From Thermococci archaeon (GTDB lineage: Archaea > Methanobacteriota_B > Thermococci > Thermococcales > Thermococcaceae), in NCBI GenBank assembly GCA_003663535.1, contig QMUE01000042.1:1-7908 (forward strand): DNA of 7,908 nt, given 5' to 3'. Both the position numbers and the translations under genes were made by a program. The notes under the pieces are model-generated. The model saw only the letters and a list, made by a program, of their open reading frames with translations. It had not been told where the DNA came from and did no database searches. Below are positions 1 through 5,804 of the stretch, in pieces. Each line of letters begins with the position of its first letter. Within the stretch, counting starts at the first letter, position 1.

Positions 1-972
1 ATGGAACCTGACCATAGTGGAGCATTACCAAAAGTTTTGGAAGTGAATGGATACAAAGCGAAAATAATTGGGACCATATTTGCTAAAAGACTCTTAGAGG
101 CGTTTTTTGGAATAAAGGAGAATGTCTATGTGATTAAAGATGGAGAAGAACTCAAAGTTGGAAACAGAACTTTTAAATTCATAACAGTTCCATGGCTGCA
201 CTGGCCCGATACAATGATAACGTACTTGGTTGAGGACAAGATAGTCTTTGGCTGTGATGTTGGAGGAGGTTACTCAATACCTGAGGCAATAGATGATAGT
301 GATGATGAAATTGTGGAGAAGTACCTTCCGTATGTAACGAAGTATATTGTAACTGTCATTGGCCACTATCACAAGTACATTGTAGAAAATCTCGAGAAAA
401 TAAAGAATCTTGGTATTGTGAATGATGTTAAAATGGTTCTCCCTGGTCATGGTTTAATATGGCGTAAAAACCCGCAGAGGATTTTTGAATACTATGCAAA
501 AGTTGGAGCTGGGGTTCCAACGAAAGGAAAAGTTCTAGTGGTCTATGATTCAATGTATGGATTTGTTGAAAAAAGTATCCAAATAGCTATTGATGAGTTA
601 AGGAAACAAGGGTTTAATCCAGTAGTTTACAAGTTTACGGATAAAGAAGCACCTGCGGTTAGTGATATCCTTGGAGAAGTTCCTGATAGTGAAGCCTTGA
701 TAATTGGAGCTTCGACTTATGAAGCAAACATCCATCCTCGCATAAGATACACTCTTTATGAACTACTTGATAAAGCCAACTATGAAAAACCTGTGCTTAT
801 ACTCGGTACTTTTGGGTGGGCAGGAGTTGCAGGAAGAGAAATAGAGACGCTCATCAAAAGATCAAAGTTCGACCATGTGGATACAATTGAGGTGAAAGGT
901 CAAACCACTCCAGAAGACGAAGTACGGATAAGGGAAGGTGTGAGAAAGCTCATCCAGAAGTTTAGGAAATGA
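1..972 (+). CDS. Flavodiiron protein (FprA-type A flavoprotein), 5'-truncated by the window edge
   Basis: Cytoplasmic flavodiiron proteins reduce O2 (or NO) to water (or N2O) at a non-haem diiron site fed by FMN, usually with rubredoxin as donor. The visible 323 residues begin inside the diiron motif HxExDH: the first codon is the Met of the family's HMEPDHSG signature, so the ATG at base 1 is internal and roughly 80 N-terminal residues lie outside the window. Visible ligands are E2, D4 and H5, then H67 (VPWLHWPD), D86 (VFGCDVGGG) and H150 (LPGHG), with family-like spacing. A flavodoxin domain follows at about 176-323: the FMN phosphate loop is VVYDSMYGFVEKS (180-192), and STYEANIHP and LGTFGWAG form the other flavin loops. 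No C-terminal rubredoxin or flavin-reductase extension is present, so it is a plain class A protein. It heads an oxygen-defence cluster. The family call is firm; O2 rather than NO as substrate is inferred from context. Confidence 0.95.
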   Translation: MEPDHSGALPKVLEVNGYKAKIIGTIFAKRLLEAFFGIKENVYVIKDGEELKVGNRTFKFITVPWLHWPDTMITYLVEDKIVFGCDVGGGYSIPEAIDDSDDEIVEKYLPYVTKYIVTVIGHYHKYIVENLEKIKNLGIVNDVKMVLPGHGLIWRKNPQRIFEYYAKVGAGVPTKGKVLVVYDSMYGFVEKSIQIAIDELRKQGFNPVVYKFTDKEAPAVSDILGEVPDSEALIIGASTYEANIHPRIRYTLYELLDKANYEKPVLILGTFGWAGVAGREIETLIKRSKFDHVDTIEVKGQTTPEDEVRIREGVRKLIQKFRK

Positions 973-974
973 CT

Positions 975-1006
975 CCTCTTTAAATTTTTAAGTGTTATAT
1001 TTTTCT
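975..1006 (+). terminator. T-rich intrinsic-type terminator after the flavodiiron gene
   Basis: Several T-runs (ttt, ttttt, ttttt) follow within 35 bases of the flavodiiron stop codon without a strong hairpin. This is the usual form of archaeal termination signals. The assignment is by composition only. Confidence 0.35.
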
Positions 1007-1095
1007 GAAAACTCGCTTCTCAGGAAGAAGTAGGTCACATCCAAAACTTGATATCATTTGTTTTTGAATGGGAACTATTAGGATCGTTCTGAATA

Positions 1096-1105
1096 CCCTT
1101 AAATA
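1096..1105 (+). promoter_or_regulatory. Probable TATA box for the ferritin-like stub / NROR transcript
   Basis: The string cccttaaata resembles a Thermococcales TATA box. It lies about 40 bases before the ATG at 1139, which would put initiation near 1127 with a short leader carrying the GGGG ribosome site at 1127-1130. There is no classical BRE, so confidence is moderate. Confidence 0.4.
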
Positions 1106-1138
1106 GAAATTATGGAAAATATTATTGGGGTAATGTTA

Positions 1139-1264
1139 ATGGAAGAAGAAATTGTTAAAAAATTGGAGAAACTGCCTGAAAAGGAGATTTGGGGATATGC
1201 AATTGCATCTGAGGAGGATGCAAAACAGTTCTACCTAAAACTCAACCATGAGGGAATTTTATGA
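1139..1264 (+). pseudogene. Ferritin-like/rubrerythrin-like stub, helix A only
   Basis: This is a 41-residue open frame preceded by a GGGGT ribosome site at 1127-1131 (an in-frame ATG at 1133 is a poorer, too-close start). Residues near 15-33 (KEIWGYAIASEEDAKQFYLK) have the pattern of helix A of a ferritin-like four-helix bundle, including a candidate iron-ligand Glu followed by A..FY. Proteins of this type are normally about 140-170 residues; here the frame ends seven codons later (LNHEGIL). The stop overlaps the ATG of the downstream oxidoreductase as ATGA, and the last codons contain that gene's GAGGGA ribosome site (1250-1255). I infer an internal in-frame deletion that kept the start, helix A and the coupled 3' end. 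It cannot form a diiron site and may now act only as a leader peptide for the next gene. Ferritin-like origin is likely but rests on a short match. Confidence 0.6.
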
Positions 1265-1884
1265 GGCTTTTGATTGTTGGAAATGGCCCTGGGGGAGTTG
1301 AATTAGCAAAGCAGCTTTCCGACGAATACGAGGTAACTATTATAGAGCAGGAGAATCTTCCTTACTACACCAAACCCCTGTTGAATCATTACATAGCAGG
1401 GACTGTAAAAAAGGAGAAACTTTTTCCTTATTCGCTTGAGTGGTATGAAAATAAAGGGATAGAGCTAAGGTTGGGGACTAAAGCAGAGGTTATAGATAGA
1501 GCCCGGAAAAAATTGATAACAAGTGCAGGGAAACTTCCTTATGATCTTCTCGTAATCTATGCTATTGGGGACTGTGCAGAATATAACGGAATAATCTGTG
1601 GAACAGCTAAAGGTGCAATGGGACACGCAAGAGTTCTTGCAAATCTCATACGGGATGAGGAAGATAGGTACGCTTTTGAGTTTCGTTCTACCGTTTTTAA
1701 GTTTGGTGACTTCCCCATAGCTATCATAGGGGAAACAAAAGGGAATGGGAACTGGTTAGATAATAAAACAAAGGTATTTCTTAAGGAAGGAAAAGTTGTT
1801 GGGGCAGTTATCATTAAAGATGTGAAAAGGGCATTAGAACTTGAAAGGAAAATAAAGTCTAGAGTTAGCATTGACGAACTTTAA
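1261..1884 (+). CDS. NAD(P)H:rubredoxin oxidoreductase (NROR)-like flavoprotein with internal deletion of the NADH-binding domain
   Basis: The intact family enzyme (about 360 residues) transfers electrons from NAD(P)H through FAD to rubredoxin, supplying superoxide reductase, rubrerythrin and flavodiiron protein. This product is 207 residues. The N-terminal FAD-binding segment is present (GNGPGG at 7-12, then PYYTKPLLNHYIAG near 34-47, and LPYDLLV at about 92-98). At residues 98-101 it jumps directly to YAIGDCAEY (100-108), the second FAD motif normally found about 150 residues later, and then continues with a normal C-terminal domain (FRSTVFKFG, IAIIGETKG). The missing middle is the NAD(P)H-binding Rossmann domain with its own GxGxxG. 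The deletion is in frame and both flanks are well conserved. The start overlaps the upstream stop (ATGA) with ribosome site GAGGGA at 1250-1255. The protein might still fold around FAD but should not oxidise NADH, so it is probably a decaying gene. Confidence 0.85.
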   Translation: MRLLIVGNGPGGVELAKQLSDEYEVTIIEQENLPYYTKPLLNHYIAGTVKKEKLFPYSLEWYENKGIELRLGTKAEVIDRARKKLITSAGKLPYDLLVIYAIGDCAEYNGIICGTAKGAMGHARVLANLIRDEEDRYAFEFRSTVFKFGDFPIAIIGETKGNGNWLDNKTKVFLKEGKVVGAVIIKDVKRALELERKIKSRVSIDEL

Positions 1885-1915
1885 TATTTCCTCTCCTCTT
1901 TATAAATTTCGGATA

Positions 1916-1931
1916 GAAAACCTTTTATATT
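1916..1931 (+). promoter_or_regulatory. Promoter of rubrerythrin (BRE plus TATA)
   Basis: A purine-rich BRE-like gaaaa (1916-1920) precedes ccttttatatt, with TATA core ttttatatt at 1923-1931. This predicts initiation near 1952 and a leader of about 18 bases containing GGGGTGGT before the ATG at 1971. A second AT-rich string, tttataaat, at 1899-1907 is a weaker alternative. Confidence 0.65.
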
Positions 1932-1970
1932 TCTCTATCGAATTAATAATGTCGTTTTGGGGTGGTAGCT

Positions 1971-2486
1971 ATGGTAGTCGAAAGAAAAATGACGAAGAAG
2001 TTTCTTGAAGATGCATATGCAGGAGAAAGCCAAGCGCACATGAGATATCTAATTTTTGCAGATGTTGCTGAAAGGGAAGGATTCCCTAATATAGCAAAGC
2101 TCTTTAGAGCAATAGCTTTTGCTGAGCTTGTACATGCTAAAAATCATTATCAAGCACTTGGCAACATTAAGGACACTCCTAGCAACCTTCAGGTAGCAAT
2201 AGACGGTGAGACTTTTGAAGTCGAAGAAATGTATCCAGTTTACAAAGCAACTGCTGAGCTCCAGGGTGAGAAAGAGGCTGTGAGGAGTACTCATTATGCC
2301 TTAGAGGCAGAAAAAATTCATGCAGAGGTTTACAAGAAGGCAAAAGGGCTTGCAGAACAGAAAAAGGATATAGAGATAAAGAAGGTCTACATATGTCCAG
2401 TTTGTGGTTACACAGCAGTTGATGAAGCTCCGGAGTACTGTCCAGTTTGTGGCGCTCCAAGAGAAAAGTTCGTGGTGTTTGAGTAG
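1971..2486 (+). CDS. Rubrerythrin
   Basis: This 171-residue cytoplasmic non-haem iron peroxidase reduces H2O2 to water with electrons from rubredoxin. It has a ferritin-like diiron domain (about 1-135): AGES.AHMRY with E19, FAELVH with E52 and H55, VEEMYPVY with E85/E86, and ALEAEKIH with E114 and H117. A C-terminal rubredoxin-like Fe(SCys)4 domain follows, with C142PVC145 and C157PVC160. Length and sequence closely match the Pyrococcus furiosus enzyme as I remember it, and nothing is missing. I chose the ATG at 1971 because the strong GGGGTGGT ribosome site (1958-1965) lies five bases upstream and the family starts MVV.R.MTKKFLE; an upstream GTG at 1962 falls inside that site. It has its own promoter and terminator, separate from the broken NROR upstream, and is followed by its electron donor rubredoxin. 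Confidence 0.97.
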   Translation: MVVERKMTKKFLEDAYAGESQAHMRYLIFADVAEREGFPNIAKLFRAIAFAELVHAKNHYQALGNIKDTPSNLQVAIDGETFEVEEMYPVYKATAELQGEKEAVRSTHYALEAEKIHAEVYKKAKGLAEQKKDIEIKKVYICPVCGYTAVDEAPEYCPVCGAPREKFVVFE

Positions 2487-2508
2487 CTCTTTCGTTTTTT
2501 ACTCTATT
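2487..2508 (+). terminator. T-rich terminator after rubrerythrin
   Basis: Just after the TAG stop the sequence reads ctctttcgttttttactct, with a six-T run at 2495-2500. This is a typical archaeal oligo-T terminator. It is followed within 30 bases by a new promoter. Confidence 0.5.
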
Positions 2509-2520
2509 TAGTTTGGAGTA

Positions 2521-2532
2521 CAAACTTTATAA
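2521..2532 (+). promoter_or_regulatory. Promoter of rubredoxin / superoxide reductase
   Basis: The TATA box tttataa is at 2526-2532, preceded by the BRE-like caaac. Initiation is expected near 2552, about 13 bases before the rubredoxin ATG, leaving an AGGGTGAT ribosome site in a short leader. The two downstream genes are close enough to share this transcript. Confidence 0.6.
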
Positions 2533-2564
2533 GGTTGGTCTAATAATATTAGGGTGATGGAAAC

Positions 2565-2729
2565 ATGGCAAAGTGGAAATGTATAGTATGTGGGTATATA
2601 TACGATGAGGAAACAGGAGACCCAGATAGTGGAATTAATCCAGGAACGAAGTTTGAGGAAATTCCGGATGATTGGGTATGCCCGCTTTGTGGGGCTCCAA
2701 AAGATATGTTTGAGAGGATAGAGGATTGA
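2565..2729 (+). CDS. Rubredoxin
   Basis: This is a 54-residue cytoplasmic one-electron carrier with an Fe(SCys)4 centre. Ligands are C6-x2-C9 (CIVCGY) and C39-x2-C42 (CPLCGAP), with the family's conserved aromatic core (W4, Y11, Y13, F30, W37) and the GDPDSGI and [15 protein letters not shown] loops. Length is normal. The ATG at 2565 follows the ribosome site AGGGTGAT (2551-2558). It is the electron donor to superoxide reductase, encoded 11 bases downstream, and to rubrerythrin and flavodiiron protein upstream. Its stop codon lies within the ribosome site of the next gene (TGAGGTGAT), so the two are almost certainly cotranscribed and coupled. Its usual reductase is the deleted NROR at 1261-1884. 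Confidence 0.97.
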   Translation: MAKWKCIVCGYIYDEETGDPDSGINPGTKFEEIPDDWVCPLCGAPKDMFERIED

Positions 2730-2740
2730 GGTGATTGAAA

Positions 2741-3088
2741 ATGATTAGTGGAACTATAAGAAGTGGGGACTGGAAAGGAGAAAAACATGTACCTGTTATA
2801 GAATACAAGAAGGAAGGAGAACTAATAAAAATAAAAGTTCAAGTTGGTAAAGAAATCTCCCATCCTAACACACCAGAGCACCACATAGCTTGGATTGAAG
2901 TTTATTTCCATCCAGAAGGAGAAAACTTTCCAATACTTATTGGCAGAACTGAGTTTGCAAACCATGGGGACCCATTAACAGAGCCAATAGCTAAGTTCTT
3001 CTTTAGGACAAGCAAAAAAGGCAAACTTTATGCCTTAAGCTACTGCAACATCCATGGCCTCTGGGAGAATGAGCTCGAGATTGAGTGA
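2741..3088 (+). CDS. Superoxide reductase (neelaredoxin type, single iron centre)
   Basis: This enzyme reduces superoxide to H2O2 without making O2, using rubredoxin as donor, in the cytoplasm. The 115-residue protein has a neelaredoxin fold with the Fe(His)4Cys site: H16 (EKHVPV), H41 (SHPN), H47 (PEHHIAW), and C102 and H105 in SYCNIHGLWENE. E14 and K15, implicated in active-site gating and catalysis, are also present. There is no N-terminal desulforedoxin domain. The ATG at 2741 is chosen because GAGGTGAT (2728-2735) sits five bases upstream; the TTG at 2735 overlaps that site. Compared with the P. furiosus protein as I remember it (about 124 residues), a surface loop before TEPIA is about nine residues shorter. 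It forms a two-gene unit with rubredoxin. Confidence 0.96.
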   Translation: MISGTIRSGDWKGEKHVPVIEYKKEGELIKIKVQVGKEISHPNTPEHHIAWIEVYFHPEGENFPILIGRTEFANHGDPLTEPIAKFFFRTSKKGKLYALSYCNIHGLWENELEIE

Positions 3089-3093
3089 AGTAA

Positions 3094-3127
3094 CTCTCTT
3101 TTATGGTTTTCTTTTCTCTGCTTATTT
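3094..3127 (+). terminator. T-rich terminator after superoxide reductase
   Basis: A pyrimidine-rich stretch with repeated T-runs (ctctctttta, ggttttcttttctctg) lies directly after the stop. It fits archaeal oligo-T termination and separates the detoxification cluster from the next operon. Confidence 0.5.
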
Positions 3128-3135
3128 ATTAATGA

Positions 3136-3147
3136 CAAAATTTATTA
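3136..3147 (+). promoter_or_regulatory. Promoter of the KaiC-like / membrane-protein operon
   Basis: The string caaaatttatta contains a TATA-like aatttatta (3139-3147) after an A-rich BRE position. It lies 36 bases before the ATG at 3183, predicting a leader of about 15 bases that holds the GGTGAG ribosome site (3173-3178). Confidence 0.5.
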
Positions 3148-3182
3148 GGCGAAAAATAAACTGATCTATAGTGGTGAGTAAT

Positions 3183-3887
3183 ATGGGGAGGATTTCAACG
3201 GGAATTGAAGGCCTTGACAAAATGCTTAATGGCGGTCTCATCCCCAGAAGAGCGTATCTTGTAAAAGGAGGCCCTGGGGCAGGTAAAACTACTCTTGCAA
3301 TGCACTTTTTGATGGAAGGGATCAAAAACAAGGAAAAAGGTTTGTATATCACTTTTGAAGAGCCCGTTTCAACTCTCAAAGAAGACATGAGTAAATTTGG
3401 CTTCAATCTGGATCATCCCAACATAAAAATTGTGGATGCAACGCCAGTGGGAGAGAAAAAGATGATCTTTGCTGATGTCCTCTATGAGGAGTTTGCAACT
3501 AGCTTTGAGAAGCTTGCAAGGACAATAAGCGAAGAGATCAAGGCTGAAAAGTACTCAAGGATAGTTATAGATCCCCTAACAATGATTAAGCTCACGATTC
3601 TAGATGAGCTTGAGTACAGAAGGACTTTTATGACCTTTCTGAAGACAATATCCAAGTATAAAGCTACAATCCTCTTTACTTCAGAGCTCATGGATAGTGA
3701 CATAGAAGAATTCCTTGTGAGCGGTGTTATTGAGCTGAGAACAATCGAAGAGCGGGGGAAAACCCTTAGAGGTATTAAGATAATAAAGTTTAGAGGAAGC
3801 ACCTTCGATGAGGAGCTCAGGCCTTACAGAATAACCAGTAAAGGTATTAAAGTTTACCACCAAGAAGTTCTGCTTCATGGGGTCTAA
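3183..3887 (+). CDS. KaiC-like RecA-superfamily ATPase, single domain, catalytically intact
   Basis: This 234-residue cytoplasmic P-loop ATPase belongs to the archaeal KaiC-like group. The family opening STGIEGLDKMLNGGLIPR is at 5-22, Walker A GGPGAGKTT at 29-37 with K35, the paired catalytic glutamates in TFEEP at E59/E60, and Walker B RIVIDPL at 126-132 with D130. The C-terminal KaiC-type segment with KFRGSTFD and PYRITSKGIKVY is at about 202-225. All ATPase signatures look intact. The start is ATG 3183, four bases after GGTGAG; the GTG at 3171 lies upstream of that site. It is two bases from the next gene, a degenerate relative, and heads an overlapping operon with polytopic membrane proteins. 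KaiC-like ATPases have been proposed as signalling hubs in archaea; a signalling role here is inferred, and the input and output are unknown. Confidence 0.93.
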   Translation: MGRISTGIEGLDKMLNGGLIPRRAYLVKGGPGAGKTTLAMHFLMEGIKNKEKGLYITFEEPVSTLKEDMSKFGFNLDHPNIKIVDATPVGEKKMIFADVLYEEFATSFEKLARTISEEIKAEKYSRIVIDPLTMIKLTILDELEYRRTFMTFLKTISKYKATILFTSELMDSDIEEFLVSGVIELRTIEERGKTLRGIKIIKFRGSTFDEELRPYRITSKGIKVYHQEVLLHGV

Positions 3888-3889
3888 GT

Positions 3890-4489
3890 ATGAGGCTCGG
3901 CATCCCCAAGCTCGACGAGCTCCTCGGGGAAATTGAACCGGGGAGTACGGTTTTAATCTCCACCATCGGAGAGCTTGGGATAGAGATAGTCTTAGCTGTT
4001 CTGAAAGAAAATAAAGAGAAAGCCGTCGTCTTTGTAACGCCTCGCCTTAAAAGGAGACTTAAGAAGATAGAGGGCATTGATGGGGTTATTTACTTTACCC
4101 TGGGGGAGGATTTTGCTCCGCAGGAGCTTTTTAAAATAACCCATGCAATGAGAGAAATTCCAGAAGATCGTTTCGTTGGTATATTCTTCCTCCAGCCTCT
4201 TCTTGTTTTCCATCCACCTGAAACCGTTCAGCGCTTCTTCTCTGAATTAGCTAATATGGCTCTCGAACGTGGTTTTATTTTGATGTCGATGGTGGATAAG
4301 AGATTGCTTGATGACAAGACTCTTGCCATCTTCGAGGAGTCTGCAACGCATGCTATAGATATAGTTGAGGTCGTTGATGGGTTTAAAATAACGAGGGGAA
4401 TACGAATTAAAAAGTCTCCCTATGGGGTTACGGGGTTTTACAAGCTTGAACTGAATAAGGAAATTATCGTAGGTGAACCCCTTGGATGA
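3890..4489 (+). CDS. Degenerate KaiC-like (RecA-fold) protein lacking ATPase motifs
   Basis: This 199-residue cytoplasmic protein starts like its neighbour (GIPKLDELLGEIEPGS, matching STGIEGLDKMLNGG.IP). Where the ATPase has its P-loop it reads LISTIGELGIEI (22-33), with no Gly-Lys-Thr/Ser. The TFEEP position becomes VFVTPR (46-51), and the Walker B position reads VGIFFLQPL (95-103), with no Asp. The C-terminal ITRGIRIKKSPYGVTGFYKLE keeps the KaiC-like strand pattern. So it is probably a RecA-fold protein without ATP hydrolysis, perhaps a partner or regulatory subunit of the active copy at 3183-3887. It could belong to a DUF835-like group, but I cannot confirm that. The start at 3890 has GGGGT six bases upstream and begins two bases after the preceding stop. 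Its 3' end overlaps the next membrane-protein gene. Confidence 0.75.
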   Translation: MRLGIPKLDELLGEIEPGSTVLISTIGELGIEIVLAVLKENKEKAVVFVTPRLKRRLKKIEGIDGVIYFTLGEDFAPQELFKITHAMREIPEDRFVGIFFLQPLLVFHPPETVQRFFSELANMALERGFILMSMVDKRLLDDKTLAIFEESATHAIDIVEVVDGFKITRGIRIKKSPYGVTGFYKLELNKEIIVGEPLG

Positions 4490-5123
4490 ACATACACTAT
4501 TAAGCCTTGTTGTGGAAGCCATGCTCTTGCTGGCAATTTTTCTTGTTATTTTAATATTTCACACCCTTAACCTGTACGTTAGAAGGAGTAAAGTCTTTGA
4601 GATCCTTCAAGTAGTTGGGGCGCTGATGGTAGCTGGGGGAATGCTTACTTTAAGGACAACCAGAATTATTTTCTCATCACCCATTAATGCGCTTTTTATC
4701 GTCCTTTTTCCTTTTGTTGGAAGTTTGTTAATAATACTGCCCTTTTTGATATGTGGATACCTTAAAATTGACAAAGAGTCTGCATTGCAAATTTTTCTTC
4801 TCCTATTATCTTCTGTGATTTATTCCTTTGCTCCTCTTCATCCTATTGGAAGAATAGTGGCAACATTGAGTGCTTTTGCCCTTCTTTCCATCATTCTTCT
4901 CATGAAATTGCTCCCTTCTTTAACAACGTGCACACGTTTTAACAGAAATCTCGTAAGGCTTGCCTCGTGGTTTCTCGTTCTTCATGCGTGGCTTCGCTAT
5001 TATGTCTTCAAAAACCCCCAAACATGCATCTACTATGGAGTTCTCTTGGTTTACTTTACAAGCCTGTTGATGTGGGTATATTCTACACTTAGAACATACG
5101 AAATCATGAGAGGGTGGTTCTAG
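4482..5123 (+). CDS. Seven-helix integral membrane protein, KaiC-operon family (paralog 1)
   Basis: I do not recognise a named family. The 213-residue protein is almost entirely hydrophobic, with about seven predicted membrane helices near 6-28, 41-58, 68-92, 101-118, 124-143, 157-175 and 183-203. There is no signal peptide, no soluble domain and no transporter motif that I can see. Helix 6 carries NLVRLASWFLVLHAWLRYY, which resembles NLAKIASWMFVGFIWLNN in the protein at 5876-6496, so the two are probably paralogs. The TTG at 4482 is preferred because GGTGA (4472-4476) lies five bases upstream; the alternative GTG at 4473 lies inside that site and would add three residues. It overlaps the degenerate KaiC-like gene by eight bases, suggesting coupled translation and a physical or functional link. 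A sensor or receptor role is inference only. Confidence 0.8.
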   Translation: MDEHTLLSLVVEAMLLLAIFLVILIFHTLNLYVRRSKVFEILQVVGALMVAGGMLTLRTTRIIFSSPINALFIVLFPFVGSLLIILPFLICGYLKIDKESALQIFLLLLSSVIYSFAPLHPIGRIVATLSAFALLSIILLMKLLPSLTTCTRFNRNLVRLASWFLVLHAWLRYYVFKNPQTCIYYGVLLVYFTSLLMWVYSTLRTYEIMRGWF

Positions 5124-5677
5124 TGGAGTGTACTTTAATCTCAGAACTGCCCGATATTTTACTTGGACTTCTCATAATAATTGGCTTCTCCACCAGAAAG
5201 AATCCTATCTTACACCACCAGCTTTACGCTCTTCTATTTGGCTTGTTTTTTATTGTGGCATCTGTAGGAGAGATTATTTTTGGGATTAACCTGGATGTTG
5301 TTGAGTTTTTTGGAATTCTGGGAATTTTGTTGGTTATAGAAAAGTTCATCTCAACTAACACAGACACAAGAATCCACTATGAGTACTTTCTCTCAATTAT
5401 AGCTCTGACACTTTTTGTTGTGTTTATATTCCATGATTTCAAATATTTTCATACAGGTACGCTATTTGTTCTCTTTATCTTAGCTTTAAACCTTAGGAGC
5501 AATGTCCATCTTCTCGGGGAAGAAATTAGAAATACCTTGCTCTTTTCAGGCATATTGGCGCTTTTGAGCATTACAACACTTTTAACCGGATTTGAAGTTG
5601 TCAATGCATTTTTTTGTCTTGGAGCCCTCTTATTCCTCTTTTTTACAATGGCAGAGAGGATGTGGTGGGTGGAATGA
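5123..5677 (+). CDS. Polytopic membrane protein of the KaiC operon, unknown function
   Basis: This 184-residue hydrophobic protein has six or seven likely membrane helices (about 9-22, 33-54, 59-76, 86-106, 110-124, 137-155, 160-177). Charged and polar residues are mostly confined to the loops. I recognise no catalytic or transport motif. It is shorter than the flanking membrane proteins and not obviously alignable to them, though the seven-helix layout is similar. The GTG at 5123 is favoured: the ribosome site GGGTGGT (5112-5118) is four bases upstream and the start shares one base with the preceding TAG stop (TAGTG). A GTG at 5114 would add three residues but lies within that site. The stop overlaps a following ATG (ATGA), continuing the chain of coupled genes. 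It is probably a partner in the same membrane complex or pathway; this is inferred from gene overlap. Confidence 0.78.
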   Translation: MECTLISELPDILLGLLIIIGFSTRKNPILHHQLYALLFGLFFIVASVGEIIFGINLDVVEFFGILGILLVIEKFISTNTDTRIHYEYFLSIIALTLFVVFIFHDFKYFHTGTLFVLFILALNLRSNVHLLGEEIRNTLLFSGILALLSITTLLTGFEVVNAFFCLGALLFLFFTMAERMWWVE

Positions 5678-5798
5678 ATATCAGTTCATAATGACAATCA
5701 ATGGCGCTCTCACGCTTTTAGGGATAGCTTATGTCACTCTTATCTTTAAGAAGCTGGAAAGTTACGTATTTGGAAAAGAACATATAGTTTTTGCATAA
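5674..5798 (+). pseudogene. Broken paralog of the seven-helix membrane protein, first helix only
   Basis: From ATG 5691 an open frame reads MTINGALTLLGIAYVTLIFKK, then KLESYVFGKEHIVFA and a stop at 5798. It matches the start of the intact protein at 5876 (STGGALTLVGIFLTW...KIEGFFLGYK). The resemblance extends upstream of that ATG (EYQFIM against IYQIFM), but there the frame has no start. The natural start is probably the ATG at 5674, which overlaps the preceding stop as ATGA; from it the reading hits a stop after five codons, so a single-base loss just after the start codon would explain the shift. The frame ends after one membrane helix, within ten bases of a solo insertion-sequence end (5805-5836). 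I infer a fourth membrane gene of the operon that was disrupted by an element, with loss of the remainder. Confidence 0.65.
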
Positions 5799-5804
5799 GT
5801 ATAA

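Noticed and set aside
1..3. ATG at base 1 as the start of the flavodiiron protein
   Set aside because: It is the internal Met of the HMEPDHSG diiron motif; the true start and the N-terminal ligand His lie upstream of the window.
1007..1095. Possible small RNA or riboswitch between the flavodiiron gene and the ferritin-like stub
   Set aside because: No stable hairpin, conserved box or repeat is visible; it is best treated as plain intergenic DNA.
1251..1262. 12-base string agggaattttat shared by the two ferritin-like stubs (also at 6686-6697)
   Set aside because: It sits in different reading frames, and a shared AT-rich 12-mer in about 8 kb is expected by chance, so it is not evidence for recombination on its own.
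1557..1871. Minus-strand open frame opposite the oxidoreductase gene (similar ones at 3482-3802, 4247-4522 and 7358-7669)
   Set aside because: Each lies wholly opposite a well-supported + strand gene, has low-complexity Ser/Pro/Leu-rich translation and no plausible ribosome site or family match.
1962..1970. Upstream GTG start for rubrerythrin (likewise TTG 2735 for superoxide reductase and GTG 3171 for the KaiC-like ATPase)
   Set aside because: The first two lie inside, or overlap the end of, the ribosome binding site of the downstream ATG, and the third lies just upstream of it; all three would add residues not typical of the families.
5592..5690. Upstream extension of the short membrane fragment inside the 5123-5677 gene
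   Set aside because: It is an out-of-frame overlap with a convincing membrane protein; only the part from about 5674 has paralog similarity.
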